The translations under genes and the position numbers were made by a program. Shown one piece after another: positions 57,433 through 64,000 of a stretch of 64,000 nt of DNA; position 1 is the stretch's first letter; each line of letters starts with the position of its first letter. The notes under the pieces are model-generated. The model had not been told where the DNA came from. It ran no database searches and was given only the letters and a program-made list of their open reading frames with translations. This DNA comes from Bacteroidales bacterium (GTDB taxonomy: Bacteria; Bacteroidota; Bacteroidia; Bacteroidales; P3), in the NCBI GenBank assembly GCA_017483575.1, contig JAFUWF010000019.1, positions 186,001-250,000 on the forward strand. The letters run 5' to 3'.

Positions 57433-59130
57433 ATGAACCTCACTAGCAACATCAAAGGCGACCTGTTCGGCGGAGTGACCGCCGGCATTGTCGCACTGCC
57501 TTTGGCTTTGGCCTTCGGCATACAGGCTTTCAGCGGCGTAGCCTCCCCCGACGCTGCTTCCATGGGCGCCTACGTGGGCCTCACGGGAGCCATGCTCCTC
57601 GGCTTCTTCGCCGCCCTCTTTGGCGGTACCCACAGCCAGATCAGCGGCCCCACGGGTCCCATGACCGTCATCACCGCCACCCTCGTCTCCGGCGCCTGGG
57701 CCACCTCCGGCGGCAACATCTCTGAGGTGCTCATCTCCATGGCCCTCGCCGCCATCTTCTGCGGCCTGTTCCAGATCCTCTTCGGCATCATCAAAATCGG
57801 CAAGTACGTACGCTACATCCCTTATCCCGTCCTCTCCGGATTCATGAGCGGCATCGGCGTCATCATCATTCTGCAGCAGCTCTATCCTCTTGTGGGACAG
57901 AATGGTAGCGGCTCCATGGTTGAGCAGCTTGCCGGCCTGCCCGCCGCTTTCTCGCACACCTCGCTTACGGCGCTCCTTCTCGGCATCGGCACCGTGGCCA
58001 TCATCTACCTTTTCCCGTTGCTCACCAAGAAGGTGCCCTCCACCCTCGTGGCCCTCATCGTGATGACGGTGGTTTCCCTCTTCATCAACATGGACGGCGT
58101 GGCCACCATAGGCGCCATCCCCTCCGGCCTGCCCAAGCCCTTCTTCCTGCACGACCAGGTTTCCCTTGCCGGCATCAACTGGGGCACCGTCCTCATCGCC
58201 GCCATCATCCCCGGTCTCACGCTGGCCGGCCTCGGTTCCATCGACACGCTGCTCACCTCCGTGGTGGCCGACAATATCACCAAGACCAAGCACAACTCCA
58301 ACCGCGAACTGATAGGGCAGGGCATAGGCAACGCCGTTGCCGGCCTCTTCTGCGGCCTTCCCGGTGCCGGCGCCACCATGCGCACCGTGGTCAACGTCAA
58401 GAGCGGCGGCCGCACCCAGCTCTCCGGCATGGTGCACGCCCTGTTGCTGCTGGCCATCATGCTTGGCCTCGGCTCTGTGGTTCAGTATGTTCCGCTGTCG
58501 GTCCTCGCCGGTATCCTCATCACCGTGGGCTGGGGCATCATAGACTTCAAAGGCTTCAAGGACCTGCCCAAGATACCGCGTGCCGACGCCGTGGTGCTCA
58601 TCGTGGTCTTCCTCGTCACCGTCTTCGTCGACCTCCTCACCGCTGTCGGCATAGGCATGGTCATCGCCTGCGTGCTCTTCATGAAGCGCGCCTCCGACCT
58701 CGTAGAGGGCGGCTACAGCAGCCAGGAACTCACCAACTTCGACAAGGAAAGTCCCTGGGACGACGAACACGGCATGCCCGACACCGTGGCCCACAAGATC
58801 TACGTCCAGCGCCTCAACGGCCCCATCTTCTTCGGCACCATCAACAAGTTCAAGGAGGTGATGGCCACCGTGCCTGCCGACGCCAAAATCGTCATCATCC
58901 GCATGCGCCTTGTCTCCTTCATGGACCAGAGCGGCCTCTACGCCATGGAGGAAGCCATCAAGGAAATCCAGGCCAACGGCACACAGGTCCTCATGACCAT
59001 CATCCAGCCGCAGCCCATGTACATGCTGACCACCCACAAGGTCATCCCCGGCGTAGTGCCCGAAGACCACACCTTCAAGACCTTCGAGGACTGCACCGAA
59101 TATCTGCGTAAACAATTAGAAAACAATTAA
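57433..59130 (+). CDS. SulP-family anion transporter with STAS domain
   Basis: A 565-residue inner-membrane protein. The first 430 residues are mostly transmembrane, with the SulP signatures DLFGGVTAGIVALPLALAFG and PTGPMTVIT. A cytoplasmic STAS domain follows at about 450-560 (RLNGPIFFGTINKFKEVMAT, VSFMDQSGLYAMEEAI). Family members carry sulfate, bicarbonate or C4-dicarboxylates, so the substrate is open. The gene is four bases from yebC. Confidence 0.93.
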   Translation: MNLTSNIKGDLFGGVTAGIVALPLALAFGIQAFSGVASPDAASMGAYVGLTGAMLLGFFAALFGGTHSQISGPTGPMTVITATLVSGAWATSGGNISEVLISMALAAIFCGLFQILFGIIKIGKYVRYIPYPVLSGFMSGIGVIIILQQLYPLVGQNGSGSMVEQLAGLPAAFSHTSLTALLLGIGTVAIIYLFPLLTKKVPSTLVALIVMTVVSLFINMDGVATIGAIPSGLPKPFFLHDQVSLAGINWGTVLIAAIIPGLTLAGLGSIDTLLTSVVADNITKTKHNSNRELIGQGIGNAVAGLFCGLPGAGATMRTVVNVKSGGRTQLSGMVHALLLLAIMLGLGSVVQYVPLSVLAGILITVGWGIIDFKGFKDLPKIPRADAVVLIVVFLVTVFVDLLTAVGIGMVIACVLFMKRASDLVEGGYSSQELTNFDKESPWDDEHGMPDTVAHKIYVQRLNGPIFFGTINKFKEVMATVPADAKIVIIRMRLVSFMDQSGLYAMEEAIKEIQANGTQVLMTIIQPQPMYMLTTHKVIPGVVPEDHTFKTFEDCTEYLRKQLENN

Positions 59131-59134
59131 TACT

Positions 59135-59845
59135 ATGGGAAGAGCATTTGAATACCGCAAAGCACGCAAGCTCAAGCGGTGGGGCCACATGGCCCGGACA
59201 TTCACTAAAATCGGCAAGGAGATAGAGCTCGCCGTCATCGCCGGCGGTCCCGACCCCTCCAGCAACCTCCGCCTGCGTCTGCTCATGCAGACCGCCAAGA
59301 GCGAGTCCATGCCCAAGGACAACGTGGAACGCGCCATCAAGCGCGCCACCGAGAAGGACAAGTCCGCCTACAAGGAAGTGGTCTACGACGGCAAAGGCCC
59401 CCACGGCGTTGCCATCGTCGTCGAGACCGCCACCGACAACCCCACGCGCACCGTCGCCAATCTCCGCGCCGCCTTCGTGCGCGGCAAGGGCGAACTCGGC
59501 ACCATGGGCATGAACGACTTCCTCTTCGAACGCAAGTGCTCCTTCGTTGTAGCCTGGCAGGACGGCATAGACATGGACGAACTGGAGCTCGAACTCATCG
59601 ACTGCGACATCGACGAGGTCTTCCGCGACGAGGACGAAATCCTCATCTATGCCGACTTCGCCAACTACGGTCCCATCTCCAAGTATCTGGAAGACAAGGG
59701 GCTTGAGATCAAGAGCTTCAAGTTTGAACGCATCCCGCTTTCCGTCCGCGAACTCTCCGAGGAGGAACAGGAGGATGTCAACGGCCTCATCGAGCGCCTC
59801 GAGAACGACGACGACGTGGTCAACGTTTTCCACAACATGGCCTGA
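59135..59845 (+). CDS. yebC: YebC/PmpR-family protein
   Basis: A 236-residue protein. Family hallmarks are MGRAFEYRKARKLKRWGHMA, IELAVIAGGPDPSSNLRLRL, MPKDNVERAIKRAT and YDGKGPHGVAIVVETATDN. YebC proteins were described as transcription regulators and more recently as factors that relieve ribosome stalling at proline stretches; the sequence does not decide between these. Acidic C-terminus (LEDKGLEIKSFKFERIPLSV). Confidence 0.94.
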   Translation: MGRAFEYRKARKLKRWGHMARTFTKIGKEIELAVIAGGPDPSSNLRLRLLMQTAKSESMPKDNVERAIKRATEKDKSAYKEVVYDGKGPHGVAIVVETATDNPTRTVANLRAAFVRGKGELGTMGMNDFLFERKCSFVVAWQDGIDMDELELELIDCDIDEVFRDEDEILIYADFANYGPISKYLEDKGLEIKSFKFERIPLSVRELSEEEQEDVNGLIERLENDDDVVNVFHNMA

Positions 59846-59850
59846 CACAG

Positions 59851-60309
59851 ATGAGACGCCTCCTCCTAGCCATCGCCATGCTGGTAGGCCTCGGCCTGCC
59901 CGCCGTAGCACAGAACACGCTGAACAACAGTGCCGACAACATTGTCGGCACTTATTCCGGCAAACAGGGCGACGACCGCTTCCGCGCCAAAATCGTCAAG
60001 CTTACCAACGGCACCTATCGCGCCCAGGTCGTCTGGCTCGAACACGACCGCGACGCCAAGGGGAACAAGCTCCTAGACACCAAGAACCCGGACAAATCGC
60101 TCCGCAACACCCCTGCCGACCGTATCGTCCTCTTCTCGGGTCTCAGGTACAACGCTTCCAAACAACGTTGGGACGACACCAAAATCTATGACCCTCAGCG
60201 CGGTATCCGCGCCAAGCTCACCGTCTGGTTCACCTCCGACGGCCGTCTGGCCCTCAAAGGTTCCCTCTGGGGACTGAGCGAAACCGTCTATTGGAACAAG
60301 TTGGATTGA
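59851..60309 (+). CDS. DUF2147 secreted protein
   Basis: A 152-residue exported protein, signal MRRLLLAIAMLVGLGLPAVAQ. The domain has NIVGTYSGKQGDDRFRAKIV, YRAQVVWLEHDRDAKGNKLL, DTKNPDKSLRN and DPQRGIRAKLTVWFTSDGRL. This is the order seen in DUF2147, a small beta-barrel of unknown function that binds lipid-like ligands in some predictions. It is five bases from yebC. Confidence 0.88.
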   Translation: MRRLLLAIAMLVGLGLPAVAQNTLNNSADNIVGTYSGKQGDDRFRAKIVKLTNGTYRAQVVWLEHDRDAKGNKLLDTKNPDKSLRNTPADRIVLFSGLRYNASKQRWDDTKIYDPQRGIRAKLTVWFTSDGRLALKGSLWGLSETVYWNKLD

Positions 60310-60575
60310 CCCTGCCCCAAACGGGGTCAAAGAGGTAATGGGGCAAAGAGGCCTTTCCGTTGGTGCAGAGAGGGGGGTAAAAGGCGAGTGGGAACGGTTT
60401 TGAAGCGTGGTACGCGACAAAAAAATGACATTCGACAAGTGGTTGATTGATACAAAATTGCAACGTTGTTTGCCTGACGGGGGAAAATAAATGAAAAAAA
60501 TATGTGTGCTATTTGCCATTTTATTCGTATCTTTGCACCCGAATTTTGTAGTGTAAACAAAAAAGAATTATTTAT
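60310..60575. promoter_or_regulatory. Intergenic region with a predicted promoter
   Basis: No gene seen. An inverted repeat TTGACCC / GGGGTCAA lies right at the DUF2147 stop and may end transcription. Near the right end, TATCTTTG followed by CA (60528-60535) is the likely -7 box for the gene at 60576. Confidence 0.55.
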
Positions 60576-61277
60576 ATGAAAGTTAAAACTATCATCCAAA
60601 TCGTCCTGGCCGTTGCTATCGTCGGCCTGGCTTATCTGGTCTACAACAGCATCCAGAAACCGATGCGTTTCGACAACGAGTACACGAAGCGTCGCGACGC
60701 CTGCGCCGAGAAGCTGAAGAGCATCCGCACCCTTGAGGAGGCGTACAAGCTGACCTACGGCACCTATTGCGGCAGTTTCGACACCCTGATCAACCGCCTG
60801 ATGACGGAGGACAGCATGAAGGTTGTCAGCAAGGTGAACAACTACGACAAGATTCCCGAGGGCGTGGACATCAACGAGGTTCCGGAAAGCGAAGCCATCA
60901 AGAATGGTTGGACCACCCGTGTGGAAGTGTTTGTCAACCCCATCGCCAAGTTGCGCGAGGACAAGAAGCTCCCCATCGTCGATGCCGTTACGGGCAAGAC
61001 CCGCCAGCTGACGGACGAGGAGATTGCCAATCTGCGCTTCGTCCCCTACCCCAAGGGCGAGAAGAACGAGTTCCAGCTGCAGGCCGGCCTGCTCGAGAAG
61101 AGTGGCTTCATGGTGCCCGTGTTCGAGTGCAAGGTGGACATGGAGGTGCTGCTGAAAGACCTGGACGAGCAGCTCGTGGTGAACAAGATTGCCGAAATCC
61201 ACGAGGTGAAGGATCGCTATGCCGGTTGGAAGGTTGGCGACATGACCCAGGCTGTCACCGATGGTAACTTTGAATAA
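60576..61277 (+). CDS. Single-pass membrane protein of unknown function
   Basis: A 233-residue protein. One N-terminal transmembrane helix (TIIQIVLAVAIVGLAYLVYN) is followed by a soluble domain (SIRTLEEAYKLTYGTYCGSF, NGWTTRVEVFVNPIAKLRED). The helix plus charged spacer recalls pilin-like N-terminal layouts, but no prepilin cleavage site is seen. The gene sits eight bases before the DUF3822 gene, a link I believe recurs in Bacteroidota. Function unknown. Confidence 0.75.
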   Translation: MKVKTIIQIVLAVAIVGLAYLVYNSIQKPMRFDNEYTKRRDACAEKLKSIRTLEEAYKLTYGTYCGSFDTLINRLMTEDSMKVVSKVNNYDKIPEGVDINEVPESEAIKNGWTTRVEVFVNPIAKLREDKKLPIVDAVTGKTRQLTDEEIANLRFVPYPKGEKNEFQLQAGLLEKSGFMVPVFECKVDMEVLLKDLDEQLVVNKIAEIHEVKDRYAGWKVGDMTQAVTDGNFE

Positions 61278-61285
61278 TATTTAAT

Positions 61286-62101
61286 ATGTATCGCTGCAAG
61301 ACTCTCATTGTTACCGAGAAAGAGACACCTTCCAGCGAAAAGAGATTATCCATTTGCCTTCGGTCAAATGGATTTTCTTTTTCGGAAGTGACAGTCGCGG
61401 GCGTTCTGCTGACTTTCGGCGAGGCCGAGGGGCAGCATGCCTCCTCGATGACCGTTGTGATGGCCGACGTGAAGGCCTTCTTCGCCTCCGTGGGAGTGCG
61501 TCCGTTGGGCTATGCCTCGATGGAGCTCATAGTGCAGAGCGACCAGAGTGTGTGGGTCCCGGACGAGCTCTATAGTCCCGCGGCGCATCGCCAGTACCTG
61601 AAGCTTGTCGGCAGCGATGCCACGGCCATCATGGCCACACCCTGCAAGACGCTGGGGGCCACGGCCGTATATGCCGCCGACGATGCCATAGGGATGGCTT
61701 TCAAGGTGGCGTTGCCGGGTTTGGCGGTGATGAACCAGCATGTGAAGCTGGCCTCGTTGGGCCTGGAGCGCCGGAGCGAGCAGCATCCGTTGCTGCTGAC
61801 GCACTGGCGCGAGGGCGTGATAGACTTTGCCGCTTTCCGCGACGGCCGCTACATCTATGGCAACACGGTGCCTTGCGCCTCGGACAGCGAGGCGCAGTTC
61901 CACACGGTCGAGGTGTTGAAGAGCTTCGGCCTGGAGAACAGCGGCACGGAACTGTTGATGTGCGGCGACGTGGGAAGGGAGCGTTTCGCGCTGCTGCGTC
62001 CATATTTCCCGCAGGCCACGCTCTATACGGGGAGCCACACGTCGTACCTCAACCCCGCCTTCAAGACCCTCCACACCTACCGCAATGCGTTGATACTATA
62101 A
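61286..62101 (+). CDS. DUF3822 family protein
   Basis: A 271-residue protein with RLSICLRSNGFSFSEVTVAG near the N-terminus, HTSYLNPAFKTLHTYRNALI at the C-terminus and two similar halves suggesting an actin/acetate-kinase-like fold (GVIDFAAFRDGRYIYGNTVP). This matches the DUF3822 family of Bacteroidota, which usually lies next to rsmD, as here (19 bases apart). Function unknown. Confidence 0.85.
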   Translation: MYRCKTLIVTEKETPSSEKRLSICLRSNGFSFSEVTVAGVLLTFGEAEGQHASSMTVVMADVKAFFASVGVRPLGYASMELIVQSDQSVWVPDELYSPAAHRQYLKLVGSDATAIMATPCKTLGATAVYAADDAIGMAFKVALPGLAVMNQHVKLASLGLERRSEQHPLLLTHWREGVIDFAAFRDGRYIYGNTVPCASDSEAQFHTVEVLKSFGLENSGTELLMCGDVGRERFALLRPYFPQATLYTGSHTSYLNPAFKTLHTYRNALIL

Positions 62102-62120
62102 GGAGAAGGAGACAAGAAAA

Positions 62121-62669
62121 ATGAGGATTATCGCTGGAAACCTGAAGGGGCGTCGCCTCAATCCACCTGCCAATCTGCCTGTGCGTCCCACCACCGATAT
62201 GGCACGCGAGAGCCTTTTCAACATATTGAACAACTATGTGGACTACGAGGAGTGCACGGTGATGGACCTTTTCTCCGGCACCGGAGCCGTGGCAATAGAG
62301 TTCATTTCGCGTGGCGTGAAAGAGGTGACGGCCGTTGACATCAACAATGCCTGCACGGAGTACATCAAGAGCGAAGCCGTGCGTCTGAGCTTGCGCAACC
62401 TGCATGTGGTCCGCACGGACGTCTTCGACCTGCTGAAGAGGGCCAACCGCAAGTTCGACATCGTCTTTGCGGACCCGCCATATGCGCTGGAGAACCTCGC
62501 CGCGTTGCCCGATATGGTGTTTGGCAGCGAGGTGCTGACGGAGGATGGTATCTTCATCCTGGAGCATCCGAGGGAGTACAGCTTCGAGGAGCATCCGCGT
62601 TTCTGGCAGCATCGCAACTATGGCAAGGTGAATTTCACCTTCTTCGCCATGCAACTCGACAACGAATAA
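62121..62669 (+). CDS. rsmD: 16S rRNA (guanine966-N2)-methyltransferase
   Basis: A 182-residue SAM-dependent methyltransferase acting on G966 of 16S rRNA. It has [36 protein letters not shown], the SAM-binding [18 protein letters not shown], and the catalytic motif [10 protein letters not shown] (DPPY). Length fits the family. Confidence 0.96.
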   Translation: MRIIAGNLKGRRLNPPANLPVRPTTDMARESLFNILNNYVDYEECTVMDLFSGTGAVAIEFISRGVKEVTAVDINNACTEYIKSEAVRLSLRNLHVVRTDVFDLLKRANRKFDIVFADPPYALENLAALPDMVFGSEVLTEDGIFILEHPREYSFEEHPRFWQHRNYGKVNFTFFAMQLDNE

Positions 62670-62682
62670 AACAATTCATTAT

Positions 62683-63630
62683 ATGAAAGCAGTAGTAAAA
62701 ACCAACTTCAATTTTCCGAAACAGAAGAGCCTCTATGTGGGCAAGGTGCGCGATGTGTACAACATCGACGACAAGTATATGGCCATGGTGGTCAGCGACC
62801 GTATCTCGGCCTTCGACGTAGTGTTGCCCAAGGGTATCCCCTACAAAGGCCAGGTACTGAACCAGATTGCCGCCAAGTTTCTGGATGCCACCGCCGACAT
62901 CCTGCCCAACTGGAAGCTGGCGACCCCCGACCCGATGGTCACCGTAGGCCTGAAGTGCGAAGGTTTCCGCGTGGAAATGATTGTCCGTGGCTACCTGGCT
63001 GGCAGTGCCTGGCGTGAGTATAAGGCCGGCGCCCGCACCCTCTGCGGCGTGCCGCTGCCCGAAGGCATGGTGGAGAACCAGAAGTTCCCCACGCCCATCG
63101 TCACTCCCACCACCAAGGCCGACGAGGGCCACGACGAGAATATCAGCCGCGAGGAGATTATCCGTACGGGTCTCGTGAGCAAGGAGGACTACGACCAGCT
63201 GGAACGCTACGCCCTGCAGCTCTTTGAGCGTGGTACCAAGATTGCCGCCGAGAAAGGTCTGATCCTGGTGGACACCAAATATGAATTCGGCAAGCGTGAC
63301 GGCAAGATCTACCTCATCGACGAAATCCACACCCCCGACAGCAGCCGTTATTTCTATGCCGAGGGCTACGAGGAGCGCCTGAAGAAGGGCGAGCACCAGC
63401 GTCAGCTCAGCAAGGAGTTCGTGCGTGAATGGCTGATGGACAACGGTTTCCAGGGTAAGGAAGGCCAGCAGGTGCCCGAGATGACCGAGGAGATTGTCAA
63501 CAGCATCAGCGACCGCTACATCGAACTCTACGAGCACATCACCGGCGAGAAGTTCCAGAAAGCCGACGACTGCGCCGATGTGGCCGCCCGCATCGAGAAG
63601 AATGTTACCGACTATCTGGCCACCCTCTGA
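62683..63630 (+). CDS. purC: Phosphoribosylaminoimidazole-succinocarboxamide synthase
   Basis: SAICAR synthetase of purine synthesis. The 315-residue form is the longer one found in Bacteroidota. Motifs are [54 protein letters not shown], and [20 protein letters not shown]. It overlaps the CYTH gene by one base (TGATG). Confidence 0.97.
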   Translation: MKAVVKTNFNFPKQKSLYVGKVRDVYNIDDKYMAMVVSDRISAFDVVLPKGIPYKGQVLNQIAAKFLDATADILPNWKLATPDPMVTVGLKCEGFRVEMIVRGYLAGSAWREYKAGARTLCGVPLPEGMVENQKFPTPIVTPTTKADEGHDENISREEIIRTGLVSKEDYDQLERYALQLFERGTKIAAEKGLILVDTKYEFGKRDGKIYLIDEIHTPDSSRYFYAEGYEERLKKGEHQRQLSKEFVREWLMDNGFQGKEGQQVPEMTEEIVNSISDRYIELYEHITGEKFQKADDCADVAARIEKNVTDYLATL

Positions 63631-64000
63631 TGGAGATAGAACGGAAATACCTTGTTCGCTCGCTTCCAAACGATTTGGACAGTTATTCTCATGTAGAGAT
63701 TGAACAAGGCTACCTATGCACATCGCCCACCTTGCGTATCCGCAGGATGGGCGATGCGTATATCCTCACAGTGAAGGAGAACCGCCATTCCTCTGTCACC
63801 ACGGCCATTGTCAACCGCGAGGAGGAGTTTACCCTTGCGGAGGACAAGTATCTGATGCTCCGCTCCAAATGCGAGGGCATCCTGGTCAGCAAGACACGCT
63901 ATCGCATTCCATTAGGTATGAGGTCTGAGGTAGGAGGTCAGGGGCCAACGGAGCAGGTGGCCGAGCTCGACATCTTCCACAGCGTTCATGAAGGATTGCG
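63630..64000 (+). CDS. CYTH-domain protein (cut by window edge)
   Basis: The first 123 residues are visible. [12 protein letters not shown] is the ExExK signature of CYTH (triphosphate tunnel) enzymes. SPTLRIRRMGDAYILTVKEN, NREEEFTLAEDKYLML and VSKTRYRIPL are further strands lined with charged residues. At 63918-63938 three GAGGT-type heptamers are inserted in frame (MRSEVGGQG) in a loop between strands. Members hydrolyse triphosphates or make cyclic nucleotides; here the activity is unknown. Confidence 0.9.
   Translation, partial: MEIERKYLVRSLPNDLDSYSHVEIEQGYLCTSPTLRIRRMGDAYILTVKENRHSSVTTAIVNREEEFTLAEDKYLMLRSKCEGILVSKTRYRIPLGMRSEVGGQGPTEQVAELDIFHSVHEGL
63918..63938 (+). repeat. Heptanucleotide repeat in the CYTH gene
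   Basis: Three heptamers GAGGTCT GAGGTAG GAGGTCA (21 bases, seven codons). It is the complement of the GACCTC unit in mutL and feoB. Confidence 0.8.

Overview
The window looks like a chromosomal segment of a GC-rich member of the Bacteroidota, most likely order Bacteroidales. Three things support this. Many genes start just after a Bacteroidota-type -7 box (TAnnTTTG, usually followed by CA). One very large secreted protein ends in a type IX secretion (T9SS) sorting domain, and another ends in a gliding-motility-like C-terminal domain. Many families are typical of the phylum: FeoA-FeoB fusion, DUF5686-like and PagL-like outer-membrane proteins, DUF6266, DUF3822, DUF4810/DUF799 lipoproteins, and Rho with a long N-terminal insert. 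I cannot name the genus.

Layout. 1-11 kb: valS (partial), a rhomboid protease and mutL in one minus-strand run, two minus-strand envelope genes, then glyA, a gamma-carbonic anhydrase-like protein and a periplasmic thioredoxin. 11.3-13.1 kb: a broken Ser/Thr kinase-LRR gene. 13.3-17.7 kb: an accessory block of seven co-directional small or unusual genes (two paralogous small proteins, a zinc-ribbon protein, a Vsr/DUF559-like nuclease, a coiled-coil protein and an ion channel with a non-canonical pore and a large C-terminal domain). 17.7-31.7 kb: housekeeping genes galE, clpB, dnaX (with an in-frame amber codon), dapF, ligA, a lipid A deacylase-like protein, a PPDK-like protein, def, ruvX and a CAU tRNA. 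31.8-39.6 kb: ilvE, gcvH, rho, a threonine aldolase-like gene, feoAB and its Cys-rich partner. 39.7-47.5 kb: a PIN toxin module, a small peptide gene, a lipoprotein and a 1593-residue T9SS adhesin-like protein. 47.5-53.8 kb: DUF6266, HTH and unknown genes, an aldo/keto reductase, trmO and an ECF sigma factor with a membrane partner. 53.9-64 kb: RNase P RNA, two envelope lipoproteins, comB, PAP2, SulP, yebC, DUF2147, DUF3822, rsmD, purC and a partial CYTH gene.

The most striking non-gene content is repetitive DNA of three kinds. (1) At least seven copies of a two-hairpin element with the core CTCCCCTAA-N-TTAGGGGAG; its second hairpin differs between copies but stays paired. Some copies lie inside genes and are translated in frame. 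(2) Heptanucleotide tandem repeats of several sequences, found at gene ends and inside the linkers of MutL, FeoB, DnaX and a CYTH protein, and forming the hydrophobic core of one signal peptide. (3) Three long AT-rich hairpins built of about 11-bp modules. Together these suggest a genome in which small repeats repeatedly enter and reshape coding sequence.

Limits: all functional calls come from reading translations and motifs by eye. No database search, folding program or alignment was run. The dnaX stop codon and the kinase lesions could in principle be assembly errors.
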